In this document: positions 34,679 to 43,305 of the stretch, piece after piece
How positions within the stretch are numbered: the first letter of the stretch is position 1
Layout of the letters: the number at the start of each line of letters is the position of its first letter
Origin: Sporobacter sp038405045
GTDB taxonomy: Bacteria > Bacillota > Clostridia > Oscillospirales > Oscillospiraceae
Assembly: GCA_038405045.1 (NCBI GenBank)
Contig: JBBZIV010000001.1
Coordinates: 496,001-560,000, forward strand
Length of the DNA: 64,000 bases
Direction of reading: 5' to 3'
The notes under the pieces: generated by a model
Told to the model about the DNA's origin: nothing
The model's database searches: none
What the model saw: only the letters and a program-made list of their open reading frames with translations
Program-made: the position numbers and the translations under genes

Positions 34679-35227
34679 ATGAAAAGAGTCTCCTTAATGT
34701 TAACGGTAATAGCAATAATTGTTCTAACCGCAGCCTGCAGTATAATTGCTGACGTAAGCCAAAATGAAAGTCCGAAAGTACCAAATACCCAAGATGGAAA
34801 TACAGACCAAAACAGTCTGGCCGGGCAGAAAATGAGTAATTATATTGGCGTGTATAGCATTGATAACCCGGGCGGAGGCGTCTATGATAAAGACCTAATT
34901 TTTATTGAAGCATTTGATTGGTCGCATTATTATTGGCAATACCCTGATGCATTCGCGTTATTGGAAAACGGAAAAGTTTCTAGAAATGAAGGAGCTGATC
35001 CATTCTACTCGGGAACATGGCGGGTTGAGGATAACATGATAATAATTGAAGAATTAAGTATTAGTAGATACTTAATATCCGGTGATATGCTTTTCAAAAT
35101 TGTTGAAAAAAGCGACATTAAAGAACTTGTCAGTTCTTATGGATTAAAAACAAATGAACCAGACAAAATTGCATATGAAGGCTTTGGGAAAACTCCCATA
35201 ACAAGCTTTGATTATCTACCAGAATAA
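34679..35227 (+). CDS. Putative lipoprotein, unknown function
   Basis: 182 residues. A lipoprotein signal peptide is visible (KR, hydrophobic stretch, lipobox LTAAC with Cys20), so it is likely anchored to the outer face of the membrane. The mature part is soluble and acidic, with a Tyr/Trp-rich stretch around DWSHYYWQYPDAF. I do not recognise a family. Its base composition is strikingly more AT-rich than the genes on either side, and its codons often end in A or T, suggesting recent acquisition together with the next gene. Confidence 0.65.
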   Translation: MKRVSLMLTVIAIIVLTAACSIIADVSQNESPKVPNTQDGNTDQNSLAGQKMSNYIGVYSIDNPGGGVYDKDLIFIEAFDWSHYYWQYPDAFALLENGKVSRNEGADPFYSGTWRVEDNMIIIEELSISRYLISGDMLFKIVEKSDIKELVSSYGLKTNEPDKIAYEGFGKTPITSFDYLPE

Positions 35228-35339
35228 AGCTAGTTAAACAGCAAATTTCTTCTGCTTTCTATTAAGACAATTTGGTTAATCTATTTCAATATCGTCTGGC
35301 TTTCGCTCAAAAAGTATTTCTGAGGATGGAAGTTGAATA

Positions 35340-36389
35340 ATGACAAAGAACAAATTGGTTATTATAACTTTGATTATTACGTCGTTGCTAATGATTAGTG
35401 GATGTAAAAAACTCGGGACAGTAGCTTCAAGTATTACATCCGATATAGAAACATATACAACGCCAGCGTTTGCACCAGCATCGGAACAAAACAACACTTT
35501 AGATGAACTTTCTATGGAAGCCTATGAGAACTTTATGAAAAATGAAACGAAGGTATCTTTTGACCGTTATATGCCAGAAGACTATGTAGAGGGGGCTTTT
35601 TACAAAAAGGGAAGCGAATATACACTTTCGGAAATTCTCAAAATAGTAACAGCAAATTATTTTAAATACTCATCAAATAAGAAAATAAAGAACATCGAAT
35701 ATAGCTATATTGATTGTGGTAATGATGGTGTAAAAGAATTGGTTCTTCGATTAAAAGGGATGGATATTTATTGCGAGGGTGATGATAGCACACTTGTTTA
35801 TGTAATAAAATATATCTCTGGAAAACTATCGCTTTGTTATTATTATGAGACTTGGGCTAGATGCGATACGACAATGAATGAATATGGATATTATCAATCT
35901 GTCGGTAGCGGTGGAGCCAGCCTTCACGATGATGAATATGGTCTGATTGACAAAGATGGTAACTGGCATTTCATTGTATCTATTGAAAGTGAACTCGACA
36001 TTAATCAACTTTCCTGCTCAGATGAGCTTAAACAAATTCCTGAACTGGCAAAGATAAAGGGGATAACAGATAGAATTGAGTTTGATACAATACGATTTTA
36101 TAACAATTTAGAGACCGATATAGATCAGACTGCTAACAAACAGTGTTTCTATACATTTTATGTTTATGACGATAACACGAACCAAATCAAGGATGGAAAC
36201 CTTTATACGAAAAGCCTATATAAAGAAATTTTCGATGAGGCTAAGGTACCATTTATTACGCCAGATAAGTTATCGACTTTGATTTCTGAAAAAGAAATAA
36301 ATGTGGGAGCAACACCAGAAATCAAAGAGGGGACAGAAATTAAGTGGAATGTTCTTAGTGGAAATATATTTTCTGATTATGTGGGATGA
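35340..36389 (+). CDS. Putative lipoprotein, unknown function
   Basis: 349 residues beginning with a signal peptide and lipobox LMISGC (Cys22). The middle contains YSYIDCGNDGVKELVLRLKG, which resembles the DxDGxxEL calcium-like segments found in many Firmicutes lipoproteins, and YYYETWARCDTTMNEYGYY. It is likely a surface lipoprotein. Like the preceding gene it is AT-rich. The pair is isolated between the lysozyme terminator and spoIVA. Confidence 0.65.
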   Translation: MTKNKLVIITLIITSLLMISGCKKLGTVASSITSDIETYTTPAFAPASEQNNTLDELSMEAYENFMKNETKVSFDRYMPEDYVEGAFYKKGSEYTLSEILKIVTANYFKYSSNKKIKNIEYSYIDCGNDGVKELVLRLKGMDIYCEGDDSTLVYVIKYISGKLSLCYYYETWARCDTTMNEYGYYQSVGSGGASLHDDEYGLIDKDGNWHFIVSIESELDINQLSCSDELKQIPELAKIKGITDRIEFDTIRFYNNLETDIDQTANKQCFYTFYVYDDNTNQIKDGNLYTKSLYKEIFDEAKVPFITPDKLSTLISEKEINVGATPEIKEGTEIKWNVLSGNIFSDYVG

Positions 36390-36488
36390 TGTGAGCGGAT
36401 ATCAGACGGAATATGGTAGAAATCATTTTCCCTCGAAGTTCATAAAGAGAGGATTACATTGAAAAGAGATAAGCTTAAAACTACCCAC

Positions 36489-36531
36489 AACAGCAAGGGT
36501 GAAGCGGCAATGCCGTTTCACCCTTGCTGTT
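36489..36531. terminator. Long bidirectional hairpin between lipoprotein gene and spoIVA
   Basis: Arms AACAGCAAGGGTGAA / TTCACCCTTGCTGTT with a second CGGCA/TGCCG stem inside; T-rich on the right. It serves convergent transcription units. Confidence 0.85.
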
Positions 36532-36545
36532 ATTTATTATTATAC

Positions 36546-38024
36546 TTATAAAATGATGCAGATGAGGCCGCCGCTGCCTTCGTTGACGATGCGCTGGAGT
36601 GTTTCCTGCAGCTTGCCTTGCGTTTCGTCGGGCATTTTTTTGATTTTGGCGTTAAGGCCTTCTCCGGCGATATCATAGAGGGATTTGCCGAAAATGTTCG
36701 ATTCCCAAATCTTGCTGACGTCGCCCTCAAACTCCTGCAGAAGGAAATTGATGATATCCTCCGATGACTTTTCGCCGCCGACGGCAGGGGAGACCTCGGT
36801 TTCGATATTGGCCATGATCATGTGAATGGAAGGGGCCGACGCCTTCAAGCGAACGCCATACCGCCCGCCCTGGCGGACGATTTCGGGTTCTTCGAGATGC
36901 AATTCTTCGCGTCCCGGCATAACGATGCCGTAGCCGCGCGTGCGGACGTCCTGCAGGGCTGAATCGATGCGGTCGTACTCGCGCTTGATGCTTGACAGCT
37001 GCGTTAAGAGATTGATGAGATCACCGTCGTCCTGAACGGTCAGGCCGGATTGTTCGCTCAGCGTGTTGTAAAACAGCTCGTGCGGCAGCTCCAGCGTCGC
37101 CGTGACGACGCCGCGGCCAAGGTCCATATCACGGACGGAAGACATGCTCACAGGTGATGTCTCGCCAATAGCGGCGACGGCGTTTTCAACATCCTTAATC
37201 CGTGCGGCGTTTTCCATGTTGCTGCGAATGGATGATAGCAGCTCGTTTTTAATGGGATGCTCCATCGGCAGCGCATTGACCCATGCCGGCAAATAAAAGC
37301 CAACCTCAGACAGGGGAAATTCATACAGAACGGACTTAATGATGCCTGTCACGTCCTCCTTGTCAAGCGTCATGCAGTTTTTAACAAGGCAGGTCACGCC
37401 GTACCGCTCAGACAGCTCCGCGCGGAGCTTTTGTGCGCGCTCCGAGGTCGGATTTGCTGAATTGATGATGATGAGAAACGGCTTGCCGATTTCCTTGAGC
37501 TCGCGAATAACGCGGGATTCCGGCTCGACGTAATTCTGGCGTTCAATGTCGGTAATCGTCCCGTCCGTCGTGATGACAAGACCAATTGTCGAGTGCTCGG
37601 CAATGACCTTGTGCGTACCGACCTCAGCCGCTTCCGTCAGTGGAATGTCGTCGTCGAACCAGGGCGTTGTCACCATGCGTTCCGCTTCCCCTTCAAACTG
37701 GCCAACCGCCCCCGGCACCATATAACCAACGCAGTCAATGAGCCGGACGGAAAACGTCGCGCCGCCGTCCATCGTGACGGAAACGGCTTCTTCGGGAACA
37801 AATTTCGGTTCGGCCGTCATAATCGTCCGGCCGGAGCCGCTCTGAGGCAGTTCGTCGCGGGCGCGCTCACGCATATAGACATTGTCGATGTTCGGAATGA
37901 CAAGTGTCTCCATGAAGCGTTTGATGAAGGTTGATTTTCCAGTCCGGACGGGCCCAACAACACCTAAATATATATCCCCGTCGGTTCGGAGGGCGATATC
38001 CTCATAAATACCGTGCTCGTTCAC
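36546..38024 (-). CDS. spoIVA: Stage IV sporulation protein A
   Basis: Spore-coat morphogenetic ATPase, 492 residues, the expected length. It has the N-terminal TRAFAC-type P-loop GPVRTGKSTFIKRFM, the SpoIVA-specific switch regions (RTIMTAEPKFVPEEAV, and the DCVGYMVPGA block) and TTDGTITDIERQNYVEPE. It polymerises on the forespore outer membrane to form the base of the coat. It marks the organism as an endospore former. ATG at 38024 follows AAGGAGGAG. Confidence 0.97.
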   Translation of the reverse strand: MNEHGIYEDIALRTDGDIYLGVVGPVRTGKSTFIKRFMETLVIPNIDNVYMRERARDELPQSGSGRTIMTAEPKFVPEEAVSVTMDGGATFSVRLIDCVGYMVPGAVGQFEGEAERMVTTPWFDDDIPLTEAAEVGTHKVIAEHSTIGLVITTDGTITDIERQNYVEPESRVIRELKEIGKPFLIIINSANPTSERAQKLRAELSERYGVTCLVKNCMTLDKEDVTGIIKSVLYEFPLSEVGFYLPAWVNALPMEHPIKNELLSSIRSNMENAARIKDVENAVAAIGETSPVSMSSVRDMDLGRGVVTATLELPHELFYNTLSEQSGLTVQDDGDLINLLTQLSSIKREYDRIDSALQDVRTRGYGIVMPGREELHLEEPEIVRQGGRYGVRLKASAPSIHMIMANIETEVSPAVGGEKSSEDIINFLLQEFEGDVSKIWESNIFGKSLYDIAGEGLNAKIKKMPDETQGKLQETLQRIVNEGSGGLICIIL

Positions 38025-38115
38025 GCTGACTCCTCCTTATGGATTGTGATCTCCGTAATATGTATGTACCGTGGTGAACAAATATACGGCTTGTTTCGAG
38101 ACAAAGGTCAAAAAA

Positions 38116-38136
38116 AATCCCCGGCAACCGGGGATT
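38116..38136 (-). terminator. Intrinsic terminator of the GGDEF gene
   Basis: Stem AATCCCCGG / CCGGGGATT with a 3-nt loop. On the minus strand it runs into eight Ts, 34 nt after the GGDEF stop codon. Confidence 0.9.
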
Positions 38137-38169
38137 TCACGCAATTATTGGAAACGATGCCGATGTCTT

Positions 38170-41016
38170 TTAGTTTTTTAAGGACAGATCGTCAAAGCTC
38201 AGCTGCGGGTCATACAGGGCGAAGCCGCCGCGGCCGTGCGCTTTCGCTTTATAAAGGGCGACATCGGCTTTTTTATAGAGCTCTTCAAAGGTCAGCCCGT
38301 CATTGGGATATCCGGCAATACCGAAGCTCGCCGAGACGGCAATGCCCCAGACCAGCTCGTCGCAGATGAGGTTGCACAAGTCGTTGACGCGCGCCTCCAG
38401 CGGCTTGCCGAAATTCATGTTTTTGAGCAGAATAACAAATTCGTCACCGCCGAGGCGGCCGCAAACATCGTCCGACCGGAGGGCAAAACGGAGCTTTTCG
38501 GCGATATTCATGAGCAGCGCGTCTCCGGCGCTGTGACCGAGCGTGTCGTTTATTGACTTGAAATTATCAATGTCGAGCATGATCAGGGCGTGCTGTGTGC
38601 GTTCGTCACTTTTGGCGAGGATGGCGTCAATCTGCTCAATGAAAGCGCCCCGGTTTAAAAGGCCTGTCAGCGCGTCGCGGATGGAGCGCTCTTGCAGCGT
38701 CAGCTCGGCATTTTTCTTCTCGTCGATGTCCTCCAGGAGAAAATAGCCTTTGACGGCTGTTGAATACGGGTCCGGTATCAGCTGAACACTCAAAGACGTC
38801 CATTTCGCGGCGCCATTCGAGATGCGCCGGAATTCGGTTTTGTCGGTATTCAGACCGGCGGCATAACGCTCTAATAGGCGCTCTCTCGACATGAAGGAGA
38901 GCCAATGCTCGCGGTCGCACTCAAAAACTTCCCGTTCGGCGACATGCTGTGCAATACCCGACAGTGTTCTTGAAACAGTTTTCGGGACAGTCGGGAAGAG
39001 GCGGCCCTCTTCGTGTTCGATTTTATCGCTTGTCAGGTTGTAATCATAATAGTAGGCGGATGTGTTCAGAATAGCCTCATAATTTTGCTGCCAGCGCCGA
39101 AACGCCAGTTCTTTTTGGTATTGCGGCGTCACATCGTAGAGAGAAATTATTGATCGTGTGGGTTCGTTTGTTTCGTCAAAAATAGTTGTGAAGTCAAGAT
39201 GATACCATTTATAGCGGCCCTCCTCGCGATCCAGAAGGCTGACAACGGCGCTCCCGTCGCGCGCGCCGCTGAGGACGGCTTGGATAAACGTTGTAAAAAC
39301 GATTTTGCTGTCCTTGGCAACGATCGAGGTTGCCGTGATGGTCTTCGACGCGTTTTCGATCACGTCGGGGAAGCCAACGAAATGCGCGGCGTCTGGCTGG
39401 CGGCAACAGACATCCGTTGCAAAATCATAGCGCAGGATCATCTTGTTGCTCTGCTTTGCGGCGATTCTGTATTCCTCTTCACTGATGCGCAGACGTTCTT
39501 CGGCTGTTTTCCTGTCGGTGATGTCGACCATGACAACCGTCATTTCACCGCTTTCGTCGGCGTCAAGCCTAAAACGCGAGAGAATCCATAAAACAGCGCC
39601 TTTTTTCGTCACATGGCGCGCCTCAAGCTCAAAGCTTGAAAGCTTCGCCTCTCGATATTCTCGAATAGTTGCCTTGAGCTTTGGCAAATCTGCTGGCAGG
39701 ACGGTAAAATCAGCGGACGAAAAGCCGATTTTTTTCGCCTCCGACGCGCTGTAATCAAACTGGTCATAGTAATACGGGTTGGCATAGAGTATATGTGCCG
39801 TTTCAAGATTTTCAATCCGGCAGATACCGCTGGGAATCGTTCCCGTCAACTTTTCGAAATTTTTAGTTTTGACAAACGTCGCCATACCGTCTCGCACGGC
39901 GCTGAATCCGATTGCTACCGATAAAACGACAAGGCCGTACTCAACAAGAACAGCGCTGTCATTTGACGTTGTTACATACCGTAAAATTGAGAAAAGCCCT
40001 GCAAAACCCAAAACAGTAATAGCCGCCTGTATCAAAAAACTCTTATTGTGCCGGCGTTTGACGAGCTCTTTAATACCCAATACGATAAACAATAAAGCCG
40101 TGACAGACATAAGGATGTGGACGAGAAAAACAGTCTGCATCAGATCGGCAATGGCGAGAATGTGGCATATTACGCGGAAGAAGAACACGGCGAGATATAA
40201 TGAAACAAGAAGATCAACAAAGCGCCTGCCTTTGATGAAAAACTGCCGAAAATACAGCAAAAGAGGCACCGGCATCAACATAAATGAAAAGCTGTAAATA
40301 TAGACGACTATTTCAACATGATTCAAAAAGAGATACAGGATCTTTGAATCCGTTAAAATCCATGTTGCCGAAATAAAAATAAAAGCCGTCAGATAAAGCA
40401 TGCTCCGAAATCGGCTTTGATTCTTCTGTTTGCCCAGCAGAATGAGGAAGAAAATATTAATCCCGGTTAGGATCGACAAAATAAAGAATAAAAACGCAAT
40501 ATCGGCTTTACTTTCTAAGATGTTTACAGCTGTCGTAAACCCATCGCCGAGCGTCAGACGGTAGACAACAATCTCTCTGCCGGGGTGATAGGGCGTCAGC
40601 TTAATTTCGATGTTTTTTCCGGCCTCAGACGCCGGGATTTTAATGAGATACGTTGACGTCACAGATATATGATTAAAAACATCACGGTCGGACAGTGAAA
40701 AAAGCATATGACCGCCAGCTGTAACCTCAAGCTGTTGAAAATTCGTTTCGAGATACAGATAAGCATCGCCGGGCATGTCCGAAGGAAGGGCGTTAAAAAT
40801 CGCCAACGCGTCTTGGCCGTTTTGCGGGAGTTGTCCCGGCAAGGTCACAGGCTCTCCGTCGGCTGTCTTCCAGCCATCCTTGTAAGTTGTGAGGTAGCTG
40901 CCGTTAAGCAGACCGCTCACATGCGAGCGGAAGCCGACATAGGTGATGATCGCTGAAGCAACGAGCAGCGTGGCCAGCAGTAACACAGGCAGCAGAACCG
41001 TTTTGCGGCGTTTCAA
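38170..41016 (-). CDS. Membrane-bound PAS-GGDEF diguanylate cyclase
   Basis: About 948 residues. One N-terminal membrane anchor (residues 10-30) is followed by an extracytoplasmic sensor of the 7TMR-DISM extracellular type (about 40-165), then seven transmembrane helices (about 170-385). Two or three PAS-like domains follow (about 390-510, 515-640 and 645-770; DITDRKTAEERLRISEEEYR links the first two). The catalytic GGDEF domain is C-terminal, with an intact RLGGDEFVILL and an inhibitory I-site RSDD five residues before it. It should make cyclic di-GMP and be product-inhibited. TTG at 41016 lies after GGAGGTG, which decides the start over an upstream TTG at 41031 that overlaps the site. Confidence 0.9.
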   Translation of the reverse strand: MKRRKTVLLPVLLLATLLVASAIITYVGFRSHVSGLLNGSYLTTYKDGWKTADGEPVTLPGQLPQNGQDALAIFNALPSDMPGDAYLYLETNFQQLEVTAGGHMLFSLSDRDVFNHISVTSTYLIKIPASEAGKNIEIKLTPYHPGREIVVYRLTLGDGFTTAVNILESKADIAFLFFILSILTGINIFFLILLGKQKNQSRFRSMLYLTAFIFISATWILTDSKILYLFLNHVEIVVYIYSFSFMLMPVPLLLYFRQFFIKGRRFVDLLVSLYLAVFFFRVICHILAIADLMQTVFLVHILMSVTALLFIVLGIKELVKRRHNKSFLIQAAITVLGFAGLFSILRYVTTSNDSAVLVEYGLVVLSVAIGFSAVRDGMATFVKTKNFEKLTGTIPSGICRIENLETAHILYANPYYYDQFDYSASEAKKIGFSSADFTVLPADLPKLKATIREYREAKLSSFELEARHVTKKGAVLWILSRFRLDADESGEMTVVMVDITDRKTAEERLRISEEEYRIAAKQSNKMILRYDFATDVCCRQPDAAHFVGFPDVIENASKTITATSIVAKDSKIVFTTFIQAVLSGARDGSAVVSLLDREEGRYKWYHLDFTTIFDETNEPTRSIISLYDVTPQYQKELAFRRWQQNYEAILNTSAYYYDYNLTSDKIEHEEGRLFPTVPKTVSRTLSGIAQHVAEREVFECDREHWLSFMSRERLLERYAAGLNTDKTEFRRISNGAAKWTSLSVQLIPDPYSTAVKGYFLLEDIDEKKNAELTLQERSIRDALTGLLNRGAFIEQIDAILAKSDERTQHALIMLDIDNFKSINDTLGHSAGDALLMNIAEKLRFALRSDDVCGRLGGDEFVILLKNMNFGKPLEARVNDLCNLICDELVWGIAVSASFGIAGYPNDGLTFEELYKKADVALYKAKAHGRGGFALYDPQLSFDDLSLKN

Positions 41017-41045
41017 TGCGATCACCTCCAACTCTCACATACTAT

Positions 41046-41069
41046 ACGAGGATGACAAATTTGTCAAAT
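41046..41069 (-). promoter_or_regulatory. Promoter of the GGDEF gene with a 14-bp palindrome / 0A-like box
   Basis: The minus strand carries TTTGACA with a perfect palindrome TGACAAATTTGTCA (41053-41066) over the -35, and TATAGT near the start. On the plus strand TTTGTCAAA (41060-41068) fits the Spo0A box consensus TTTGTCRAA. A -35/-10 spacing of about 15 nt is short, so the promoter itself is tentative. Confidence 0.4.
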
Positions 41070-41107
41070 AATATATTATTTTGGTAATTTGTAACGCAAA
41101 TTGTGAT

Positions 41108-42667
41108 TTAAGTTTTTCTGGCGGAATGGCCTCTCTTTTGATGATATAAAGACAGAAAACGCCCAAGGTCACGCCGCTCAATGCAGCGCGTGAGAAGCAG
41201 CAGTAAAACGTAAAGCACACAGGCCAAGCTCATGTGCAGCAGCAAGACGCTTAGTTGTGCACGCAGCGGCAGCCCGATGGCACGCAGTAGAAAAAGTGAC
41301 AGGACGTTTGACCCGGCGGCACAGAAGACGGCTATAAACGCATTACCAAAAGGCAAACGGATTTTCGTGACACGAGCGAGACGGCGGATGCTGAGCGTAA
41401 AATTAAAGAGATCCGTAAAATAAATGATGAAGACATATCCATAAACGCCGTATTTCGGCAGAAGGAAATAGACAAGTAGAACGCTGATGAAGGAATCGAG
41501 AATGTTATACCGCATCGTGACCATTTGCTGCCCGAGACCACGGAGCATGCCGTCTGTCACGCTGTCAAGAAAGATGATCGGCATGAGGAAAGACAGTAGC
41601 CGGATGTACGTTCCAACGGTGTCTCTTTGATAAATCGACTGCCCAAGCGCGCCGGCATATGTAAACATCACGGCTGTTACGCCGATTGAAAACAAAAGGC
41701 ATAAGTTAAGAATACGGCTGACTTTGTCAGAAATTTCGCGCGTTCTGCCGCGTACCTGCGCATCCGTCAGCTCCGGGACAATGAGCTCTGCCAGGGAGTA
41801 AAAGAAAGCGGAGGGGAAGGCGATGATCGGGAAAACCATCCCCTGAATCATCCCGTAAGTGGCCAGCGCCTTGTCGCTTGAAGCCCCGGACTTCTGAAAG
41901 CCGCGCGGAACAAGCAGGTTTTCAAGCGTCGAAAGCGCCGTCCGCGCATAGGCTGACAGTGCGAGCGGAAAGGCTATGACAATCAGGCGTTTTGTCATGG
42001 CCGGTACCTTTTGATCGTCGTTACGATACCGCCGCCTGTCGAAAATATATAAAACGAAAAGCATGAAAAAAGACGCCATCTCACCCACGACGCCGCCAAT
42101 GACGATGACGGCGCAGGCCGTCTCAACGGTATATCCCTTCGACAGCGTCAGTGCAACAACGACGACACCGATTCGAATAAACTGCTCCAAGACGTTGACA
42201 ACGGCCGATTTAATGACACGGGAAACAGCCGTAAAGTAGCCAGATAAAACAGCCGACAGGGAAAACGCCGGCAGACTCAACGCCAGAAGGCGCAGGGATA
42301 AAACTGTACGCCCGTCACCGATCCAGGTGCGGCCGATTGTGTCGGCACCGAAAAAAAGCGCCACAAACGCTGCCAGCCCAAAAGTGAGCGCATAAAGCAG
42401 GCAACGAAAAACGGCCGTTTTGACGCCGCCGTTGCGTGAAAGACCAAGCTCTTCCGCAACGAGGCGCGTGGTGGCAAAACGGACACCGGAAATAGAGAAA
42501 GTTGCCGCCAGCATGCTCACCGACATAATGAGCTGAAACAGCCCAATACCTGTTTCGCCGATCTTTTTGGAAAGGTACACCTGAAACGCCATACCGACTG
42601 TTCGCATAAAAAGCGATGTTGCCGTCAGTAGAACCGTATTCATGAGCATTTTTTTGCCGCGCTGCAT
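41108..42667 (-). CDS. spoVB: Stage V sporulation protein B-type flippase (MOP/MVF superfamily)
   Basis: 519 residues with about 14 hydrophobic helices. The start (TVLLTATSLFMRTVGMAFQV) and the KKIGETGIGLFQLIMSVSML block are typical of SpoVB and its polysaccharide-exporter relatives. SpoVB acts in spore cortex synthesis, and homologues flip lipid-linked precursors. Clostridia often have several paralogues, so the exact role is inferred. It stands between the GGDEF gene and the divergent csoR-like gene. Confidence 0.88.
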   Translation of the reverse strand: MQRGKKMLMNTVLLTATSLFMRTVGMAFQVYLSKKIGETGIGLFQLIMSVSMLAATFSISGVRFATTRLVAEELGLSRNGGVKTAVFRCLLYALTFGLAAFVALFFGADTIGRTWIGDGRTVLSLRLLALSLPAFSLSAVLSGYFTAVSRVIKSAVVNVLEQFIRIGVVVVALTLSKGYTVETACAVIVIGGVVGEMASFFMLFVLYIFDRRRYRNDDQKVPAMTKRLIVIAFPLALSAYARTALSTLENLLVPRGFQKSGASSDKALATYGMIQGMVFPIIAFPSAFFYSLAELIVPELTDAQVRGRTREISDKVSRILNLCLLFSIGVTAVMFTYAGALGQSIYQRDTVGTYIRLLSFLMPIIFLDSVTDGMLRGLGQQMVTMRYNILDSFISVLLVYFLLPKYGVYGYVFIIYFTDLFNFTLSIRRLARVTKIRLPFGNAFIAVFCAAGSNVLSLFLLRAIGLPLRAQLSVLLLHMSLACVLYVLLLLLTRCIERRDLGRFLSLYHQKRGHSARKT

Positions 42668-42730
42668 TTGAGCCCTCCCAAACTGTCCGAATCATTACAA
42701 TATATGCGGGCTTGGGTCTCCGTCATGTCC

Positions 42731-42779
42731 TTGCAATTTATTGAAATGAGCGTATAATAGTGATACCCCCATAGCGTAT
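42731..42779 (+). promoter_or_regulatory. Promoter and CsoR-type operator of the csoR-like gene
   Basis: TTGCAA (42731-42736), a 16-nt spacer and TATAAT (42753-42758), followed by ATACCCCCATAGCGTAT (42763-42779). The latter is an imperfect ATACC...GGTAT palindrome of the CsoR/CstR operator type. It matches 13 of 17 positions of the operator at 47611-47627. It overlaps the expected transcript start, suggesting autorepression. Confidence 0.75.
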
Positions 42780-42800
42780 TGGAAGGAGAAGGGTTAGCGC

Positions 42801-43073
42801 ATGAGCGACACAAAGGATGAGATTATCAATCGGCTGCGGCGCATAGAAGGCCAGGTCAGAGGTATCCAGAGGATGATCGACGAAGAAAAAGCCTGTACCG
42901 ATATCATCACGCAGGTGGCAGCTGTGCGGGCGGCTATTAACCGCGTCGGCGGCCTTGTTTTGGAGAAATATTCCATGAATTGCATCAGAGACGCGGTAGA
43001 GGGGGAGGACAGAGAAAAAGCCCTTGCTGAATTGGCCGCGACGATGCGGAGCTTCATGAAATTCTCCGATTAA
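42801..43073 (+). CDS. CsoR/CstR-family repressor with Cys-Tyr-Cys site
   Basis: 90-residue all-helical DUF156 protein, starting with the family signature INRLRRIEGQVRGIQRMIDE. In copper-sensing CsoR the ligands are Cys, His (+25) and Cys (+4). Here the same spacing gives Cys32, Tyr57 and Cys61, so the His ligand is lost while both cysteines are kept. The 29-residue Cys-Cys spacing equals that of the persulfide sensor CstR, so sulfane-sulfur, thiol-stress or metalloid sensing is more likely than copper sensing. An operator is present at its own promoter and at the operon ending just downstream on the other strand. Confidence 0.88.
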   Translation: MSDTKDEIINRLRRIEGQVRGIQRMIDEEKACTDIITQVAAVRAAINRVGGLVLEKYSMNCIRDAVEGEDREKALAELAATMRSFMKFSD

Positions 43074-43078
43074 ATATA

Positions 43079-43110
43079 AAAATCCCCGGGTTTGCCACCC
43101 GGGGATTTTT
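43079..43110. terminator. Bidirectional intrinsic terminator
   Basis: Stem AAAATCCCCGGG / CCCGGGGATTTT with a 7-nt loop, with Ts on both outgoing sides. It separates the csoR-like gene from the convergent minus-strand peptide/radical SAM operon. Confidence 0.95.
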
Positions 43111-43121
43111 AAGTGCCGCCG

Positions 43122-43271
43122 TCAGGCGGGAAGGCGTGCGAGGACAGACTCCAGAGCCGCGCAATCGGTGCAGCCGTCTTTGCTGCCGCCTTCATGGCAT
43201 GTCGAGAGACAATGTTGGATCGATTTCTTCAGTAGGTCGATTTCTTTTTCCGATAAAGACACTGTGAACAT
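43122..43271 (-). CDS. Small CxxxC/CxxC protein at the end of the radical SAM operon
   Basis: 49 residues with ATG at 43271 and a strong AGGAGG site upstream. It has an amphipathic helix, then H20-C21-x3-C25-H26, a Gly-rich turn and C34-x2-C37, and a second helix. The four cysteines and flanking histidines could hold zinc or another metal, or take part in thiol exchange with the Trx/TrxR fusion encoded 34 nt upstream. I do not recognise a named family. It is the last gene before the bidirectional terminator. Confidence 0.8.
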   Translation of the reverse strand: MFTVSLSEKEIDLLKKSIQHCLSTCHEGGSKDGCTDCAALESVLARLPA

Positions 43272-43305
43272 CCTAAAACCTCCTGACTATTTTCAATCTA
43301 TTATA

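Noticed and set aside
36700..37934. Plus-strand frames opposite spoIVA
   Set aside because: SpoIVA is unmistakable on the minus strand; the opposing frames are shadows.
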